A stretch of 64,000 nucleotides of DNA from Aquila chrysaetos chrysaetos (GCF_900496995.4 NC_044013.1:43885809-43949808), one strand, 5' to 3'. Counted from the first letter of the stretch, positions 15,491 through 28,469 are shown. The notes: generated from the letters alone by a model not told the origin. Translations and numbers: made by a program.

Positions 15491-16994
15491 TAAGCTGCTG
15501 TATGAGAACTCTGTACAGTTCCCATTTAGTCCTCTAGCATCAGCCCTGAGCTTTGCCTCCATGCTGCTTCAGCATGTGCCCTGACAGCTATGAAAGGAGG
15601 AAACAGGGGGAGTGCACCTATCCGTCCGTCTCTTTCTCGCTGCACTAAGATATGTCCCTCAGCTAAGAAATATATAACACTTCCCCAATGGAATTAAACT
15701 AATACAACTTCCTCATCCTTCACCCTAAATTTAGAGAAAATATGGGGACCTTCCATACACTTCTGGTTTTAAACTTTCCCATGAACATCAACATCAAACC
15801 TTTCCAGAAATTCCTCCCCCACCCCCCATCCTGTATTTAGAAAGGTGGGGTTTTCTTCCATAATCTGCAGGACTGTGGAACTGGCAGTTCCTTTACCTAT
15901 ATCCTGTATGGCTTGGAACAGCTTGGGAGCTTTGCTCCAAATCAGCATTGCAAGTAATACCCAAAAGAGTTGAGATGCAGAGCAGAATAGCAGACATTTG
16001 ACAACTGTTATCCTGAAATCAGTGGAATATACAATGCCTTTTTTCCAGCCCTGCTACTGTATTCCCAATGAGCTCCTTACAGTGTAGACCTACACTGGGC
16101 TGCCCACACAAACAGTAGGCAGTCGTATGTGGTGGTCAGCAGTATGCCTTCTACATGGTAGCCTGTAAGCAGAGGTGAGCTCACTCTTCTGTTACAAGCA
16201 AACCAGAAGCTACATGAATGTGATTAACCAGCAGTACTTAGTAGCGGTAGCTCGGGCCTGAAGCTTACCCTTCCCCAGAGTATATGCAGAGTAAACTAGG
16301 CTCTCCTCTGAAATACCTGGACCTATCTTCACAGATGCGCTACGTAAGATTCAGCAGGCTTGCAGGCAGATAGTCTGGCTTGCACCACTAAGAAACACGC
16401 AACTTTGTTCTGAAGGTTTTTAGCAGTCAACAGAAATAGCACTTAGGAAAGGTCAGCAACTCATCTTTCTGGACCCCACAACAATAACAGGGCCAGCAAG
16501 GTTGTTCTGTGATGACAGCCACAGTGAATTATAACCTGCAGGGGCTGTGTGACAGCAGGAGCAAATAAAATGCGGTAATGTGAGTAGCAGCTTGGACATT
16601 GCACTTTTTATGGCAAAGGGGTATTATTTTCACCAAATACAAACATACAAACAAACAGCCAAGAAGGGGGTGGGGAGGGGGGTGGGAAATGGACACACGA
16701 TGCTATTACCAGCACAATGATTCTGCATCTTTACAAAGCAGCGATCTTTGTAACAAGATGCCCACTGCAACTTAGAACCACAGTATCGCTGTGCATGCAT
16801 TTGTCAATGATCAGTGAGAAACACTGAGGTCAGAAGGCCAGTGATTAGAAGGGTTCACTTTGAATGGATGTGCCTAAGCAAAGAGATTCTGGTAAACAAG
16901 TAATTAATCCAGTCTCTTAACCCCACTTCTGAGCTGCATAGCACCTTACTGGAGTGTTGAAATGAATGGCTGAAGGTCCCAAGATGAAGATGTT
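15491..16994. other. no gene seen
   Basis: No convincing open frame or splice-flanked segment. A G-rich run near 16,665-16,687 (several GGGG blocks) could form a quadruplex, but nothing else marks it as functional. Confidence 0.5.
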
Positions 16995-17110
16995 GCAGAA
17001 GAAATTGGCAGCTTTGATTCTTGTTCCGACTCTGCTGTGGGTTTGGTGCCTGACCTCAGTCAAGTCATTCAAACTGCTGTTGAATGTGTTGTTTCTGGTC
17101 ATCCACTGCT
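16995..17110. repeat. possible MIR/L3-like repeat fragment
   Basis: A TTTGGTGCCTGACCTCAGTC word followed by AAGTCATTCAAACTG and a GTGTTGTTTCTGGTCATC word resembles the 'gtgaccttgggcaagtca' core of MIR/L3-type repeats. The match is weak and by eye. The small open frames that cross it on both strands are not taken as genes. Confidence 0.25.
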
Positions 17111-17552
17111 TCCTCTTTTCCCTGCTAGACATTACTCTCTCTTCAAATCTGCACTTATGGTCCACCCCTAGCAATTTAGGTCACCTTTAGCACTTTCAGT
17201 AGAATCCTACCAAAACCAACTTGACCCTGAAACATTTTCTGAGAATTCTGGATCTGTTCCATCCACTGAAAAGAACAGGTACCTAATGTTCCCCATGTCA
17301 ATGGAAAAAACAAAATCTATTAACATCAAGCATGAATGACGTTCCAAGTTGCAGGGTACTGCCTTGAGCAGATGCTGAATGAGATGCTTTCTAAACACTT
17401 AAACCCAGAGAACCTGTGAGAAACCTGAATGCAGAAGGGGTAGCTTCAATAACAGAATAAGATAAAGAGAAAGCCAAAGGCCTGTGAATTATAGTCATCA
17501 CCTACAAAGTCAATTAAGATGGCTATATTTGGGGTAAATCAAATTTTACTCT

Positions 17553-17613
17553 AAAAAAAAAAAAAAGCCTAAAATTTTTTTTTTTTTTTTAGGCTTTTAC
17601 CCAAGCCTAAAAT
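17553..17613. repeat. poly-A/T hairpin with a repeated 12-bp arm
   Basis: A run of 14 A, then GCCTAAAA, then 16 T, then AGGCTTTT forms a perfect 12-bp inverted repeat: AAAAGCCTAAAA pairs with TTTTAGGCTTTT across a T-only loop. A third partial copy of the arm (AAGCCTAAAAT) follows at about 17,603. On RNA or single-stranded DNA this would fold into a stable hairpin. It could be two retroposon poly-A tails in opposite directions, or simple slippage. Confidence 0.7.
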
Positions 17614-20600
17614 ATGAATACTGCCACTCACAGCTACATTGAGAGGACCATGCAAAGCCTGGGAAGGTAGGTACTGACTACATCCACACCCACTGTGCAT
17701 GCACATGCTGAAAAGCTCCTGCAACCTAATAAAAATATTATTTCATATTAAATATTTTTCAAGATTCATATTGTACTCACTGTCTTTGTTATTGTAGTCT
17801 AGGGGGATTGGATGGAACACTATGCAGCTCAACTTTGAAATGTATGCCCTGACCCACACTCAAATTTTGGAAGCAACTCCTGCTTTCCCCACAGATCAAA
17901 CTGACCTCTCTCTCTGTCTCTCCTCAGCACTCCCAAACCACATGTTCAAAGCTGTCATTAATTTTAATCTCCCAGTCCACCCCAGGGCCTGTATAGCACT
18001 TAGCATTTGCCACATCTGAGGCATTACATTTTCCAAGTACTGTGAATCACTGATCAAGATGACCGGTAGACCGTTTTCTTGCTTTGAAAATCAGCCTTTC
18101 TTACAGGCTGATTCAAATCTATGAAATGAGCCCTCCCAATGCTCTCGATCACCCTCCAGAAACTAGGACCACCACTCAACTCTTCTCGTGCCCTTCCAAG
18201 AACAAGTTGAATTTTTTTGAAAAAACACACCAAAATAAATCACCCCAAATCTTTCCAAGAAAAAGTCCATAGCCAAAACATTCTACCAAAGCAAAACTTC
18301 ATTGGCACACTCTTTTCCCCCAGGGAAAGTGAGGAGTTCAAAAAGAAAGAGTGACAGATGTTAGCCACCTCACTTGGTGCACCACTGGAAGGCACCCAAT
18401 ATGATGAGGTGTACAGCATAAGCATCTCTGGAGAACGGGATGGAATGCAAATGCCTGAGAGCGTAGCATTTCAGAGTAAGACACAGCATATCTCTAGCAT
18501 CTTGAGATGACAAAGTGATCAGAGTAAAGCCGAGAGAAGTAAAATCTGCTATTTGAGCTACAATCAACCAGCTAAATGCAAGAATTGCAACTGCACTGCC
18601 TAGTTCAACAAAGAAGAGAGAAGAGAGGGGAGGAGAGGGAGGGAGGGGAGGGAGAGAGAGAGGCCATTTCTCAGGAGAGCAACCACAAATAACGGTTTGT
18701 TTTTCAGCCTTTGATGGGAGAGATTTTAACTCCAGGATATCGCGCTCTTTATAGTGCTAACGGGAGTAGGGGGCATCTCTCACATAGTGAATAGCTGAAT
18801 AAGAAGGAAGATGAACTCTGGGAACTAGATATTTAAAACGTCAGACAGACTACAGACAGTCAGGCTGTGATATTTCTGTATGGAAAATATTCCCCTTGAG
18901 AAAACTCATTGCTTAAGTTTCTTTAAGGAGCTTGTAACAGAAGCATCCTGCAGACTACGGTGGTACATCCCTTTTAGGTGTCATGGATGCAGGATTGCTC
19001 CTGGTCTACTAAGGCTCTGCCTCGGTGCTGGATATCACTGAAAGGGAGAGACAAGGAAAGTCTCGTGACCCAAACAAAATTCAGAAAAAAAACAACCCTG
19101 TAGAAATTTTCAACAGGACACTGGGTACCATCCTGTATTCCAGACAGTAGAGGCAAAACGCAGACATCTGGTCACCTTCCCCGAGCAGCTCTGCAGCAGC
19201 CAACAAACTGTTAGAAACAAAGCCCACATCTTAGGAAGGTGAGAATTAAAGTCCGAATGAAGTCATCTTCCATGCCCTCCTCCTCTCCTACTCCTTATCT
19301 CACACAGAAGACTACAGCCTAAGAGTCAGGAACCTGTAAATTACACCATGGTGAAGAATGCGAATTATCCCTTTCCAATGGTACCTATGGACCCAACTGG
19401 GAATGTAATCAGAGTAACAATGAAAATGCAAGCCAAACCAAGCTGAGCCAACATGAAAAATGCAAGCCAAACTCTGGAGCAAGCAGCGATTAATCTGGTA
19501 TCATACTCCTCTCTGGTAACAGCCCGTGTTTAATCTGCAGGGCAATTGAGAGGTTTGTGTCAACAGAGGCACCACCATTTGGGCAAAACACAGAAGCAAG
19601 GAGCTTGCACTGACACTTTTTGGACACTGTCACTACTTCTATTTTGGCCCACCTACCATTTGGGAATGACTTTCTTTTGACATTCTAAAATTCTCAGTAT
19701 TGCCTTCCATCGTACACAGTACCCCTCAGACCTAGTCCTGAATTATTGTCTTTGGGAGCTGTATCTCAGTGAGCAGCAGGGATATTCCTTCCTTATCGAG
19801 CCTTTCAGAGCTTTGGGGGAAAATATATACTCTGTTAATATTCCCATTGCACATTATTTACTGCATTCTTACCAATTTATTACGACACAAAAGACATTCT
19901 GAAGGCTCTTAGAAGTAACCTCTGTGCTGTTTAAACATACCGGACACAACTATGAAAGTTAAAGTAATGCCCATAGGCCTCACTCACTAGATTTTAAAAC
20001 CAGGTGGGACAATTAGATCATTTCATTGGCATTCCTAACCATGCTCTGCAGCCCACCAGCAGTCAGAAGGGTGCAGGTAAGTGATTCACAGCAGGCCTAT
20101 GAAACAGTATGATTGTATACCATTCTCATCCCAAATTTAAAGGAAGCAGTGGCTGCCCATTTGCAAGAAAGTACATTCACTCATGAACCAAAATATCTGG
20201 GAATGCCTGTTCTGGGCTGACCTCCTACATAACACAAACTATGGAATTTATCCAGTCAGTGAGGAAATTCAATAAAGAATCAGGACTCCATCATACTTGA
20301 GGCAGTACAGAGCCAAGTCTGTCCCAGTCTTCAAGAGCATTCTGATTGTGTAAGGTGAGAGCTGACAGGTGGCGAGTGTAGTGGGCAGGGAATAAGATGG
20401 AAAGAGGGTTTTACATTTCAGAATCTGTGAACTGAAAATAAAAGATGATACCACAGTCAGTGTTGGCAGGGTGATGAGAAAGCCACAGGTGAGCTGACTT
20501 CTAAAAGGTCTGTGCTTCGTCAGAGTTTGGCAAGAAAGCTGTGAAAAGACCAGGAAGCTCAGCTCAGCTTTGATTCAGTACTTGGAGTTATACTTTTATG

Positions 20601-21427
20601 GCCTGCAGGCAGTTCCTTTTCACATGTATTTTGTTGGTTGGGAAGAAGAGTTGAAAGATGACAAAATTGACAATTTGGGGACTGAATAACTCAGGGGAAA
20701 TGCAGGGCAGAGTTGCATGCTGGATGGACTGCTTTCTAATTTTGTGCCACGATGCAGATGGACAGATAAGAAACTAATCCTGAGAGCTGAATGCAATGTG
20801 CATTCATTCACTTGCAGCTTTCCCAGCTGAGCATGATACTATAGCAGGAGTGAAAACTGAGTTGTAGAATTACCTCTTATCAGTGAAATTACAAAAGGGT
20901 GAGAAAAAAAAAAAAAGAAAATTAAAAAAACCCAAACAAACTCTCCTCTTGTTTCTGCCAGGTAGACTCATTAACGGTATCTGGATCTGTAAGAGGCTGA
21001 AATAACAAGCGAGTGAATTTATCCTCTGCACTTAATCAGCACAGCTGCAGCACTGACATGCACGGAAATGGAACTGAGCAAAGAACAGCAGCATTGACAG
21101 CCATGATGATCGCCAGCTGTCACCAGCTGTCTTCCTACAACCCAAGTAACTGTCACTGAATCCTCTCTGGAGATAGCACATGCTCCACAGATCGCCTTGT
21201 CAGTCATGCCATGTTTCTAAGGGTAGGCTCAGCCTTCGACCACATCACAATTTTCCAAAGTCAACAACTGGCTCCAAATGAAGGTTATTAACAGTCAAGA
21301 AGCTCTGCCTTCTCTCCAAAGAGGAGACTGGCTAAGTAAATGTGCAATGCAGAAAAGCCTCTGTGAGAAAGATCCCTTGCCCATGCAATAAAGTAGAGCA
21401 GGCATGTCTCTTGTGTGAATCTGGCAG
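17614..21427. other. no gene seen
   Basis: Unique-looking AT-rich sequence apart from the GA microsatellite listed separately and an A-rich run near 20,905-20,930. Open frames are all short (60-65 codons) and lack convincing splice signals. Confidence 0.5.
18611..18662. repeat. GA-rich microsatellite
   Basis: A purine-only run built from AGAG, GGAG and GGGAGG words over about 50 bp. This is simple-sequence DNA, all purine on the + strand, with triplex potential but no sign of function. Confidence 0.85.
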
Positions 21428-21581
21428 TCAAGACAGAGGAAGCTACAGCGAAACAGCTCTCGGAAAAGCTGGTTTTGACAGCCCCATCATGGTTGTCCCA
21501 CACCAAGAAAGGCCAGTGACAGCTAAACAGACAGCAAGCAAGAGTCTGCAAAACCTTCCAGTGTCCAAAAGACAGCGCAAG
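21428..21581 (+). other. candidate exon, gene unknown
   Basis: The segment starts after a possible acceptor (TGTGTGAATCTGGCAG) and ends at a near-perfect donor, CGCAAG|GTAAGTATT. One frame stays open through the whole 154 nt and ends on a complete codon, with a basic C-terminal stretch reading SKRQRK. I do not recognise the peptide. The minus strand is also open here, so open-frame evidence alone is weak. The donor is the strongest signal. It could be a real exon of a protein gene, an exon of a non-coding RNA, or chance. Confidence 0.3.
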
Positions 21582-23049
21582 GTAAGTATTACTGAACCTA
21601 GCTTCCATGGACTCTGTCCTCAGTCAAGACACAGCACAGAGGGAAGTCAAGCAGGATGTATCAGGCTGCAAGGATCTGAATGAGCAGTACTTCCTTCAGC
21701 AGCGGCTCCTAAGGCCACTTGCACCACCTCCTTTTGCACACTTCTGTCCCCTGGGAGCAAAGGTTACCACAGCCGCCGCAGCTGTGTGGGGCTGCCAGCT
21801 AGAGCACATCTAGAGAGTTATTTGGTTTTAAAAGAAAAATCTCCTCCCCAAGTGTTTTGTTTTACAACTCAATCACTTTACACACCTCCACAGAACTATG
21901 GACGGGACATTAATGCCCTCCAAGGCGGGTCAAAGCCTCTTAATCCAGACGTACTGCCCGCAAAATAACTGTAACCCTTACCTACAATACAAGGCAAAGA
22001 AAGAAGCTGAGGAACGCAGCTAAAATGATACTGTGTGACTCGCCTCAAACATACGCAGCCATTGTGACTTCATCACATCTTCCAATTCTCTCAAAACAAC
22101 TCTCTGAAAGCCCTGATAGCGTGAGTAAAACTGCCCTAGGACCATAAATCTGCAAAGTGCTCTTGGTTGCTTGTCATATTCTCACTCCCTTACTTTGGAT
22201 GCAGGAGCAGAGAAGTGGATATTCAGTGCTATACTTTGCAAATACATACAAACTGAGTCAGGGTACTGGCATTTTGCCTGCAGGCCAGAAGCCAGCTATG
22301 GCCAAGTGCTAACTTAACTTTGACAAAGGCTGGCTCAGCCACTCTGGGCAAATCACTTCTCTCTTTCTGGCATCAGGGTGAAGTACACAGGCAGACTTGC
22401 TCAGGCAGTGAAGCTAGGGTAAGTAGTTCCTTCTCACTGCCCTATCCACCTTTCTCTTCATGGAGCTGCTACAATGGTCTGAGCAGTCACAGTATAAACT
22501 AGGTAACAGAGATAATCCCCAGGACGGAGGGGTTTTTTTGTTTGTTTAAAGAAAGCAAGCTAGAAGTAACATGTCACAGCACAGCCTCACTGACACCCAA
22601 GTTACCAAATCAGGAAGGCACTGAATTAAATGCAGGGCAAGGGCAAGCAGCAGAGGGCAGGAACTTTTCCACAGGAGAAAATGGATTGGTCCTGTCCTAA
22701 AAGAAATGGGCATTGTGACGATTTCCTTCTTCAGGCAGGGCCTGTTAGCTAAGAGCATATGGCTAAGATTTTAGTAACACGCTCCCTCAAATACCCTTTG
22801 CTGTCTCAAGGCCTGTGATGCTGACTTAACTCCTCTAGACAAATTTTCAGTTCCCACCTGTCTGTCATTCCCAGGTAGCTGAAGAAACAAACTCTGGATC
22901 ACGCATACTAGAAAGAAGTAAACTCCTACTGCCCTCGAGTACGTTCAGCTAACGAAACTTAGGACAAAAGATAGTGGCCAAACTGCCATATCGTCATAAA
23001 ATACAGCACTTTGATTTTATACAGATATATAATCTTGATTGGAAAGCTC
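21582..23049. other. no gene seen
   Basis: No supported gene. Around 22,315-22,380 a CTGGGCAAATCACTTCTC word recalls the MIR/L3 core again, too short to call on its own. A T-run lies near 22,530-22,550. Confidence 0.45.
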
Positions 23050-23215
23050 CAAACACTAGCAAATACAGTACCTCCTTGGACAAGTTGTTCCAACAGCTGA
23101 TTCCTCCCACGGAGGAAAAACAAACTTGTTTTTCAGTCTGAATATGCTTCATTTCTCCTTCCAAGCACTAGATCTCATTGTGCCTTTCTCAGATGGCACA
23201 AACAGCCCTCAGCAA
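23050..23215. repeat. old CR1 LINE fragment
   Basis: The run TTGGACAAGTTGTTCCAA, a central AAACTTGTTTTTCAGTCTGAAT word, then CCAAGCACTAGATCTCATTG and TGCCTTTCTCAGATGG follow, in order, the words I recall from the 3' part of archosaur CR1 elements (GGCAAGTTGTTCCA, TAGTCTGAATTTG, CCATTGGATC, ATACCTTTCTCTGCTAGAT). It is much decayed and has no terminal octamer repeat. CR1 is the dominant LINE of birds and other reptiles, so the find fits the host. Confidence 0.5.
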
Positions 23216-23879
23216 GGATGCTTCCCCAAAGGCGCTCCGAAAGCACAACTGCAGTGTGTCTGAGTGAGCAAGATGTGGGCTGCCTGCCTCCTTTCTGTTG
23301 GGCTGGACTCACACACTGCCCAGTGTTAACACCACCTCGTGGGGGATACACCCAGCTTCCTCTGGTCTCAGCACCCAGTCTCTGATAGACATGCCATGTC
23401 ATCATCCATGAGTGGAGCTCCCACAAGCTTTTGCAATCAGTAAAAAGCATCTCAACACTGAGCTCCAGGGACCACGTTACACATTGCGTCTAAGGAGATG
23501 GGGACCAGTCCTAAGGGCTCTTGGACCATTTTAAGGTTCCTTAAGGTTCTAGAGCAACCCCTGTGCTGTTCACGGGGCTGCAGCGAATTTCTCTCACATA
23601 GCCACAGACATCTGACTGTTAGGAACTGTTTGCATCACCCTGGGGGCTGCCAGGATCCCTCCAGTACCGTGCAAGGTCCTGAAAGCTGGTCCTGGATTAT
23701 CCGTCAGCTCCTGAGACATTCCTGGTGTGTCTGGCGCCAAGGGCTGGGGCCTTCGGTGGTGGGGTGGGAGTTGGAATTTCCATAGGGACAGGTGACTTCC
23801 TGTCAGCCCCACTGAGCCCCATTACAGGCATTAGGGGCGTTTTGGTGTGTACAAAGGCCTGCCATTTGTCATGAAAAGC

Positions 23880-24140
23880 GTGACAAAGTTTTCTGTTTAG
23901 CCTTCCTTTCTGTCTCAGACTTTTCCATGTGCTTTTTGGTGTGCCTCAGGGTTTTCCAATTTCCTTTTGGCATGCCACCGGGCCATTCTTTTGCCTTTCT
24001 GTGCTCCCAAAGTCATCCAGTTGTGTGTCACCCCCTGGCGTTTCTCTTTTACCCTTTTGTCGCACTGCAAAGTTCTCCATTTGCTCTCTTGTCCTCTTAA
24101 CACTACTTCTCCTTGCACACTCCAGGTTTCTCTATTTAGC
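23880..24140. repeat. degenerate tandem repeat of about 40-50 bp
   Basis: Variants of TTTTCCATTTGCTTTTTGGCATGCCA recur about five or six times (near 23,920, 23,955, 23,990, 24,070 and 24,125), each with a pyrimidine block, a GCATGCCA or TGTGCCTC-like word and a GTTTTCC or GTTCTCC word. The spacing is irregular. It lies directly upstream of the CpG island. No protein meaning is seen although two frames are open through it. Confidence 0.5.
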
Positions 24141-24184
24141 TTTCAGCATGCCATTTTCAGGAGCTGGGGCACACCTCAGCTGCT

Positions 24185-25030
24185 TTGGCAGGCCCAGCCG
24201 ACCCTGATGGGGCTAATGGCGGTGGCTCACCAGCTCCTGATGGACAGCAGCTCCGGACCAAGGGGCTGGCAGACCGGACTGCAGCTGCGGATGGACGGGC
24301 AGGGGTGCGTTGCCCCCCGGGGGACAGTCGTGCGGCAGGGACTTGCCGAACATCGCCGGCTAGGACCAGAACTACGACTGCAACCGTGAAGCAGGCGAGC
24401 GCTGATGGAGGTTTTGTGCTCGGGCAGCGGGTCCCTCCCATTCCGGGGGGGGGGGGGGGCAGATGGGAACGTCGCGGGCAACTTGGCAGAAAAGCTGGGG
24501 GTCCCAGCACGCAACGAGCGAGGAGAGAAACAGCCTAGAGTCATAAGCGAAGCCGCACTACCGGGGCCGCAGCAGGGCGGCGCACCGCCTTGGCGGGGAG
24601 CCGAGATCGCGGCGGGGCCGCTCGGAAGCGAGGTGAGGCTGCCGGAGCGCCGGGGCTGCGCCAGAGGCGGACGACGGCGGGGAGCTTACTGAGGAGTCGT
24701 AGTAGCCTGAGGTCAGCTGGACACGGACCTGGGCCAGGTCGTGTCGAGGCGGGGAGTCGCGGGGGAATCGCCGGGGAAGGGCTGGAGCAGCCCGCAGCCG
24801 CTCCGGAGGCTCAGAGCGCCGAAGCGGCTACCGGCTCTGGCGGGAGAAAGACCGCTCCCAGCGTCACACCGCCCACAGCAGCGCGCACTGCATGCCGGGA
24901 GATGTAGTCCTTCGGCACGGCGCCGCCGACCGGGCGCTTTGTTCTCCGCGGCATGCCGGGGGACGCGGCTTGCCGTCCTCCGACTGCCAGCCGGAGGTGT
25001 TCTTCCGCGCCGCCTGCTTGGAGGTGAGTC
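24185..25030 (+). promoter_or_regulatory. CpG-island promoter with a first-exon donor
   Basis: Sequence turns abruptly GC- and CpG-rich here. It has no TATA box, a ZNF143-type site, and exon-end signals on the + strand at 24,632 (AGCGAG|GTGAGG) and, better, 25,023 (TTGGAG|GTGAGT). A run of 15 G lies at 24,445-24,459. On the minus strand GAGCTG|GTGAGC near 24,232 is a possible donor too, so a bidirectional promoter is possible. I infer that transcription runs rightwards into the exon-module region, since the GTGAGT donor is the strongest. Several frames of about 100 codons are open on both strands, which is normal for CpG islands. Confidence 0.7.
24890..24910 (-). promoter_or_regulatory. ZNF143/Staf-type binding site
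   Basis: Read on the minus strand the block gives ACTACATCTCCCGGCATGC, close to the vertebrate promoter motif ACTACAATTCCCAGCATGC bound by ZNF143 (Staf). It lies about 130 bp upstream of the GTGAGT donor, a usual promoter-proximal position. A second half-site (GCATGCCGGGG) lies near 24,952. Confidence 0.75.
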
Positions 25031-26366
25031 CCGCAGCCTTCTTTTGCCCGCCTAGTCCTTTTAGGACCCCTTCTGCATCTCTTTTTCTCTGTCAGAGATT
25101 CCCTTCCTCTCTTATCCCTTTTAGATGACACTAAATCTCCAGTAACTTCAGATGCTTTTAACAGCTTAAAATAAGAGTCTGCATTTGCTAGAGTAAAAAC
25201 AAGTTTAAATTACCTCCCTGTTTATGTCATTGCTATAATACACGCAGTCCTTCATAGTATTAGCCTATTTCCCTTTTCTGTGCTTTGTATGCTTAAACTA
25301 AGACAGAGAACAAGACTGACGACTGCCCCGCTGGCCGTCTTCATGCATTTTCCCGGTTTTCCCCTCCCCTTCCTCAGGAGACTGTGGGTGGGGCTCAGCG
25401 GGATGTCAACCTCAGGTCTCACCGCGGGCTTCTCTTTCTGCTTCTGGCTTCTAAGGAGCTTAGCGGTCTGTTGGTTTTTGGTTTTTTTTTTTTTTTTGCT
25501 GGCGGTCTTTGAGCTAATAAAGATGTCTGGGAAGGTATGTTTTCAAGCTCAGGGAAGCATAGGGTCCTATAAGAGCAACGGGATATGGCAAGGCTAAGCT
25601 GTGGGTATAGCACAAAGTGGTGTAGCCACGGCAGTTTTGTTTCCATGTCATCATTTTCCTCTCACTGATTTAGCGATGTTTTTTGTAATTGTAGTCTTCC
25701 TCTCTGGCCCCCACTCCCTCAGGGACGTGCCCTCCAGAACTCTGAGATCTCTGCTCCTCCTAAAAGTGCCTTTTACTTAACTTCATTCCCTGACTTTTGT
25801 ATCCTTCCCTTCACTGTCCATCTAGGTGTCATGGTCGTTGTTACTTGGAGGCATTGACTAGGCACTTATTTCCAGCACAGGTTTGTGTCACTGTCTTCCC
25901 TGGAATTTATTGTAAACAAGGATGCATGTTATTTGTGCTTGTAAGAATCTCCAGTTGCTGGTCTTTCCTTTATCACAGTCCCTGGGCATGCAAGCTTCTT
26001 CTATTACTCCAGTTTTGCTTTTTTCCTTAAGTGTCCAATGCGGTTTGCTCCACTATCACTTATGGCAGTTACAGTCTTTTACTGTATATTTAGCACCAGT
26101 TTCTGTAGTTGTAAGGTGTCCATTTTAGATCTTCAAGTCACTACATCACACCATTGTGGGTTTTCCATCAGCTGACCACCTCCATAATTCCCTAAGGGCC
26201 TTTGTAGGTAATTAGGTTTGGGTCTCCTGTCCTCCCAGCTTCATCTGTTAGGGGGTCTTGGTTGCTGTATGGTGTGGGATCCTGTCTTTTTGAGCGTTTT
26301 GGGTTTTTCATGTTTTCTGTTTTTTAGTTTGATTTTTTTCTTTCTTTTTTTTTTTTATTCCTGCAG
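25031..26366 (+). other. presumed first intron
   Basis: AT- and T-rich sequence between the CpG-island donor and the first strong acceptor at 26,366 (TTTTTATTCCTGCAG). It holds no gene I can support. A possible weak exon end (GGGAAG|GTATGT) lies near 25,530. The T-run at about 25,480-25,498 is simple sequence. Confidence 0.4.
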
Positions 26367-27897
26367 GTAAAGTCAGGTCTTCTTTTGACATCAAGGTCCC
26401 TGTGGCTCTCTTTCCTCTTTTTTTTTGCCAGATATCTTCACCAGCATTTTCCCATGGGGGGGGGGGGGGCAGGAGGAAGCAGAGTGCTTGGAGCGCTGGA
26501 TCATCTGGGGAGGTAGCGTTGGGCTTCCTCTCATCTTTGCAGGGTTGACCCTGAGGAAGTCCAGTATGTGGGTTGATTCTGTGAGTATATATGATGTCAG
26601 TGCACTAATCCCTTTCAAAGTGTGTCAGAGGGTAAGGTTTTTGTTCTGTTTGGTGTAATGTTCTGTTTTGTGCACTTGTTGAAGCTGGCTTCCTCCCACA
26701 CAAAACTTTATCGCCAAAACAGTCGGATAGATACAAGTCAGATACACCCATGTTTTTAGGTCGTATCTTATTTGCCAGATGTTTTGAACTAATTGTATCT
26801 GATTTTCCCAGCAACTCACAAAAGGGTTTGGGGCACCCCAATGGCAGGTGCTGTCACCAAAAGGCAAAGCAGGGTCATAGAGTTTTCCATTTACGGGAAT
26901 GGGCTTAGTCATCTCCTGCACAAACTTCTGTTATGTAGTGATCGGGATGGTAGCTTTCTTTAGATTTCTTGAAGAACAAGAGGACGATGGAGCAGGTTAT
27001 TGGAGCATAATCATTTTCACTTCCTTTGGCAGTACAGGCACCCAGGGGTCACCCTGCATTCAAGGAACTGCGTAAAGATATGTGTGTCAACTGGCAGCAG
27101 AGGAAGGAAGCACCTGTTTGGAGTCCAAGGTGATGAAGCAGAGTCTGTTGGATTTTCATTATGAGGGGACCCCTCGTCGTGGGGGGTGGGGCTTGGACGT
27201 GTAAACATGGCCCTGGATGGGGGCACTGTCTATTAAGTTCAAGGCAGTGAGGCCTATCATAGACACCACTGGACAAGCATTAGAACCTGGTGCCCAGATC
27301 GGACCGACCTGGCAGAACTATCCTGCCATCTGAAGTAATGCATACTTCTGTACCGAGTTTTTAATAGCTTGGTCACCTTCAGCTTTTCCTCATCGAGCTT
27401 GTATTTTGGCAAGAAGTGGCTCTCAACAAGCATTTGGGTCTGAGAGGTCTCCATTAGATTTTTGGTGCCAGTCTCCATTGGATTTTGTGACCATCGAGTC
27501 ATATTCAGCATCTGTCTGCAGTGAGGTCTCCTGTAACTCCTATGCAGTTGCGGCTTAAGACTTTTTAGCACCGTGTTATCCAATAATAGCGTTCTGTATG
27601 TGAGAGGCTTCTGGCAGCCCAGTCTTTTGTCCCATTTATGTTGGCACTCTCATTCCAGAATGCTGTCTACCAAGAGGTTCTCCTTGCTGCAGTTCATGGA
27701 GTCATTTAGGAGTTATTTATCCATAAAGGAAAAGTCTGTCATTACACCAGCCACAGATGCTAGCTACCCATACCTGTTTTGGCATTTGCAGGCCTGAGTG
27801 TTTCAGCTCTGTCTGTCACCCCGCCTGTGATATTTGAGTCATCTGGCGGTAACTCTCATTTTTGTGTGTTGATGAGTGGTTTGACTTATTCTTGCAG

Positions 27898-27952
27898 TTT
27901 AAGTAATAGGTCTAGGCTAAGCAGGATGGATGAGGAAGGTGCAACAGCAAAG
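27898..27952 (+). other. exon-like module, 55 bp
   Basis: Acceptor TTGACTTATTCTTGCAG on the left, donor AGCAAAG|GTGAGC on the right. The sequence just past the donor (GTGAGCAGATGG) resembles that after modules 28,775 and 30,952 (GTGAGCAGAATG), which suggests common origin. Contains in-frame stops. Confidence 0.45.
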
Positions 27953-28469
27953 GTGAGCAGATGGTGCCAAGGGGGGTGCGGTCGACAGCTTGGGTTTTGT
28001 GCTTTTGGGGTCTCTCTGAGTTGCCTGAGTATGTAAGTCGGTCAGTGGGATTTGTTAGTCTGTTTTGCTTGGCAGGCTCTCTATGTCAGAAACCTGTGTG
28101 CCTCTGCATTTTCCCAAGGTGAGCCTGGCATCAAAGGTTCTGTTTTCTGGGATGTTGGAGATGGACTGACGATATGAGCAGGTGCCTGACATGGATACTG
28201 ACCCTAGAGGCATGGCATGGGAGGTGGGCAGAAAGGGTGAGTCTGGGGTGTGGCTATCTGGGTGGGGGAAAGAAGAGGGAAAGGTGTATGCTTTTCATGG
28301 GTACTACTGTTTTTCTTGGACTCGCTGATGTAACTGTCTCAGCATGGTGGATTGGAGCACAAAGCACAGGTTGACAAGGTTAGTGGAGCAAAGTCAGAAT
28401 GAGGACAGTTTCCTGTTTGTTAGGGTGTTTTTCAGCATCCAGGTGACTTGTTTTGTTTTATTGCTGCAG

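Noticed and set aside
26625-26921. 98-codon frame on - that looked env-like at first sight
   Set aside because: No retroviral hallmark (no polypurine tract, cleavage site or neighbouring pol), and the region's splice-like signals lie on the other strand.
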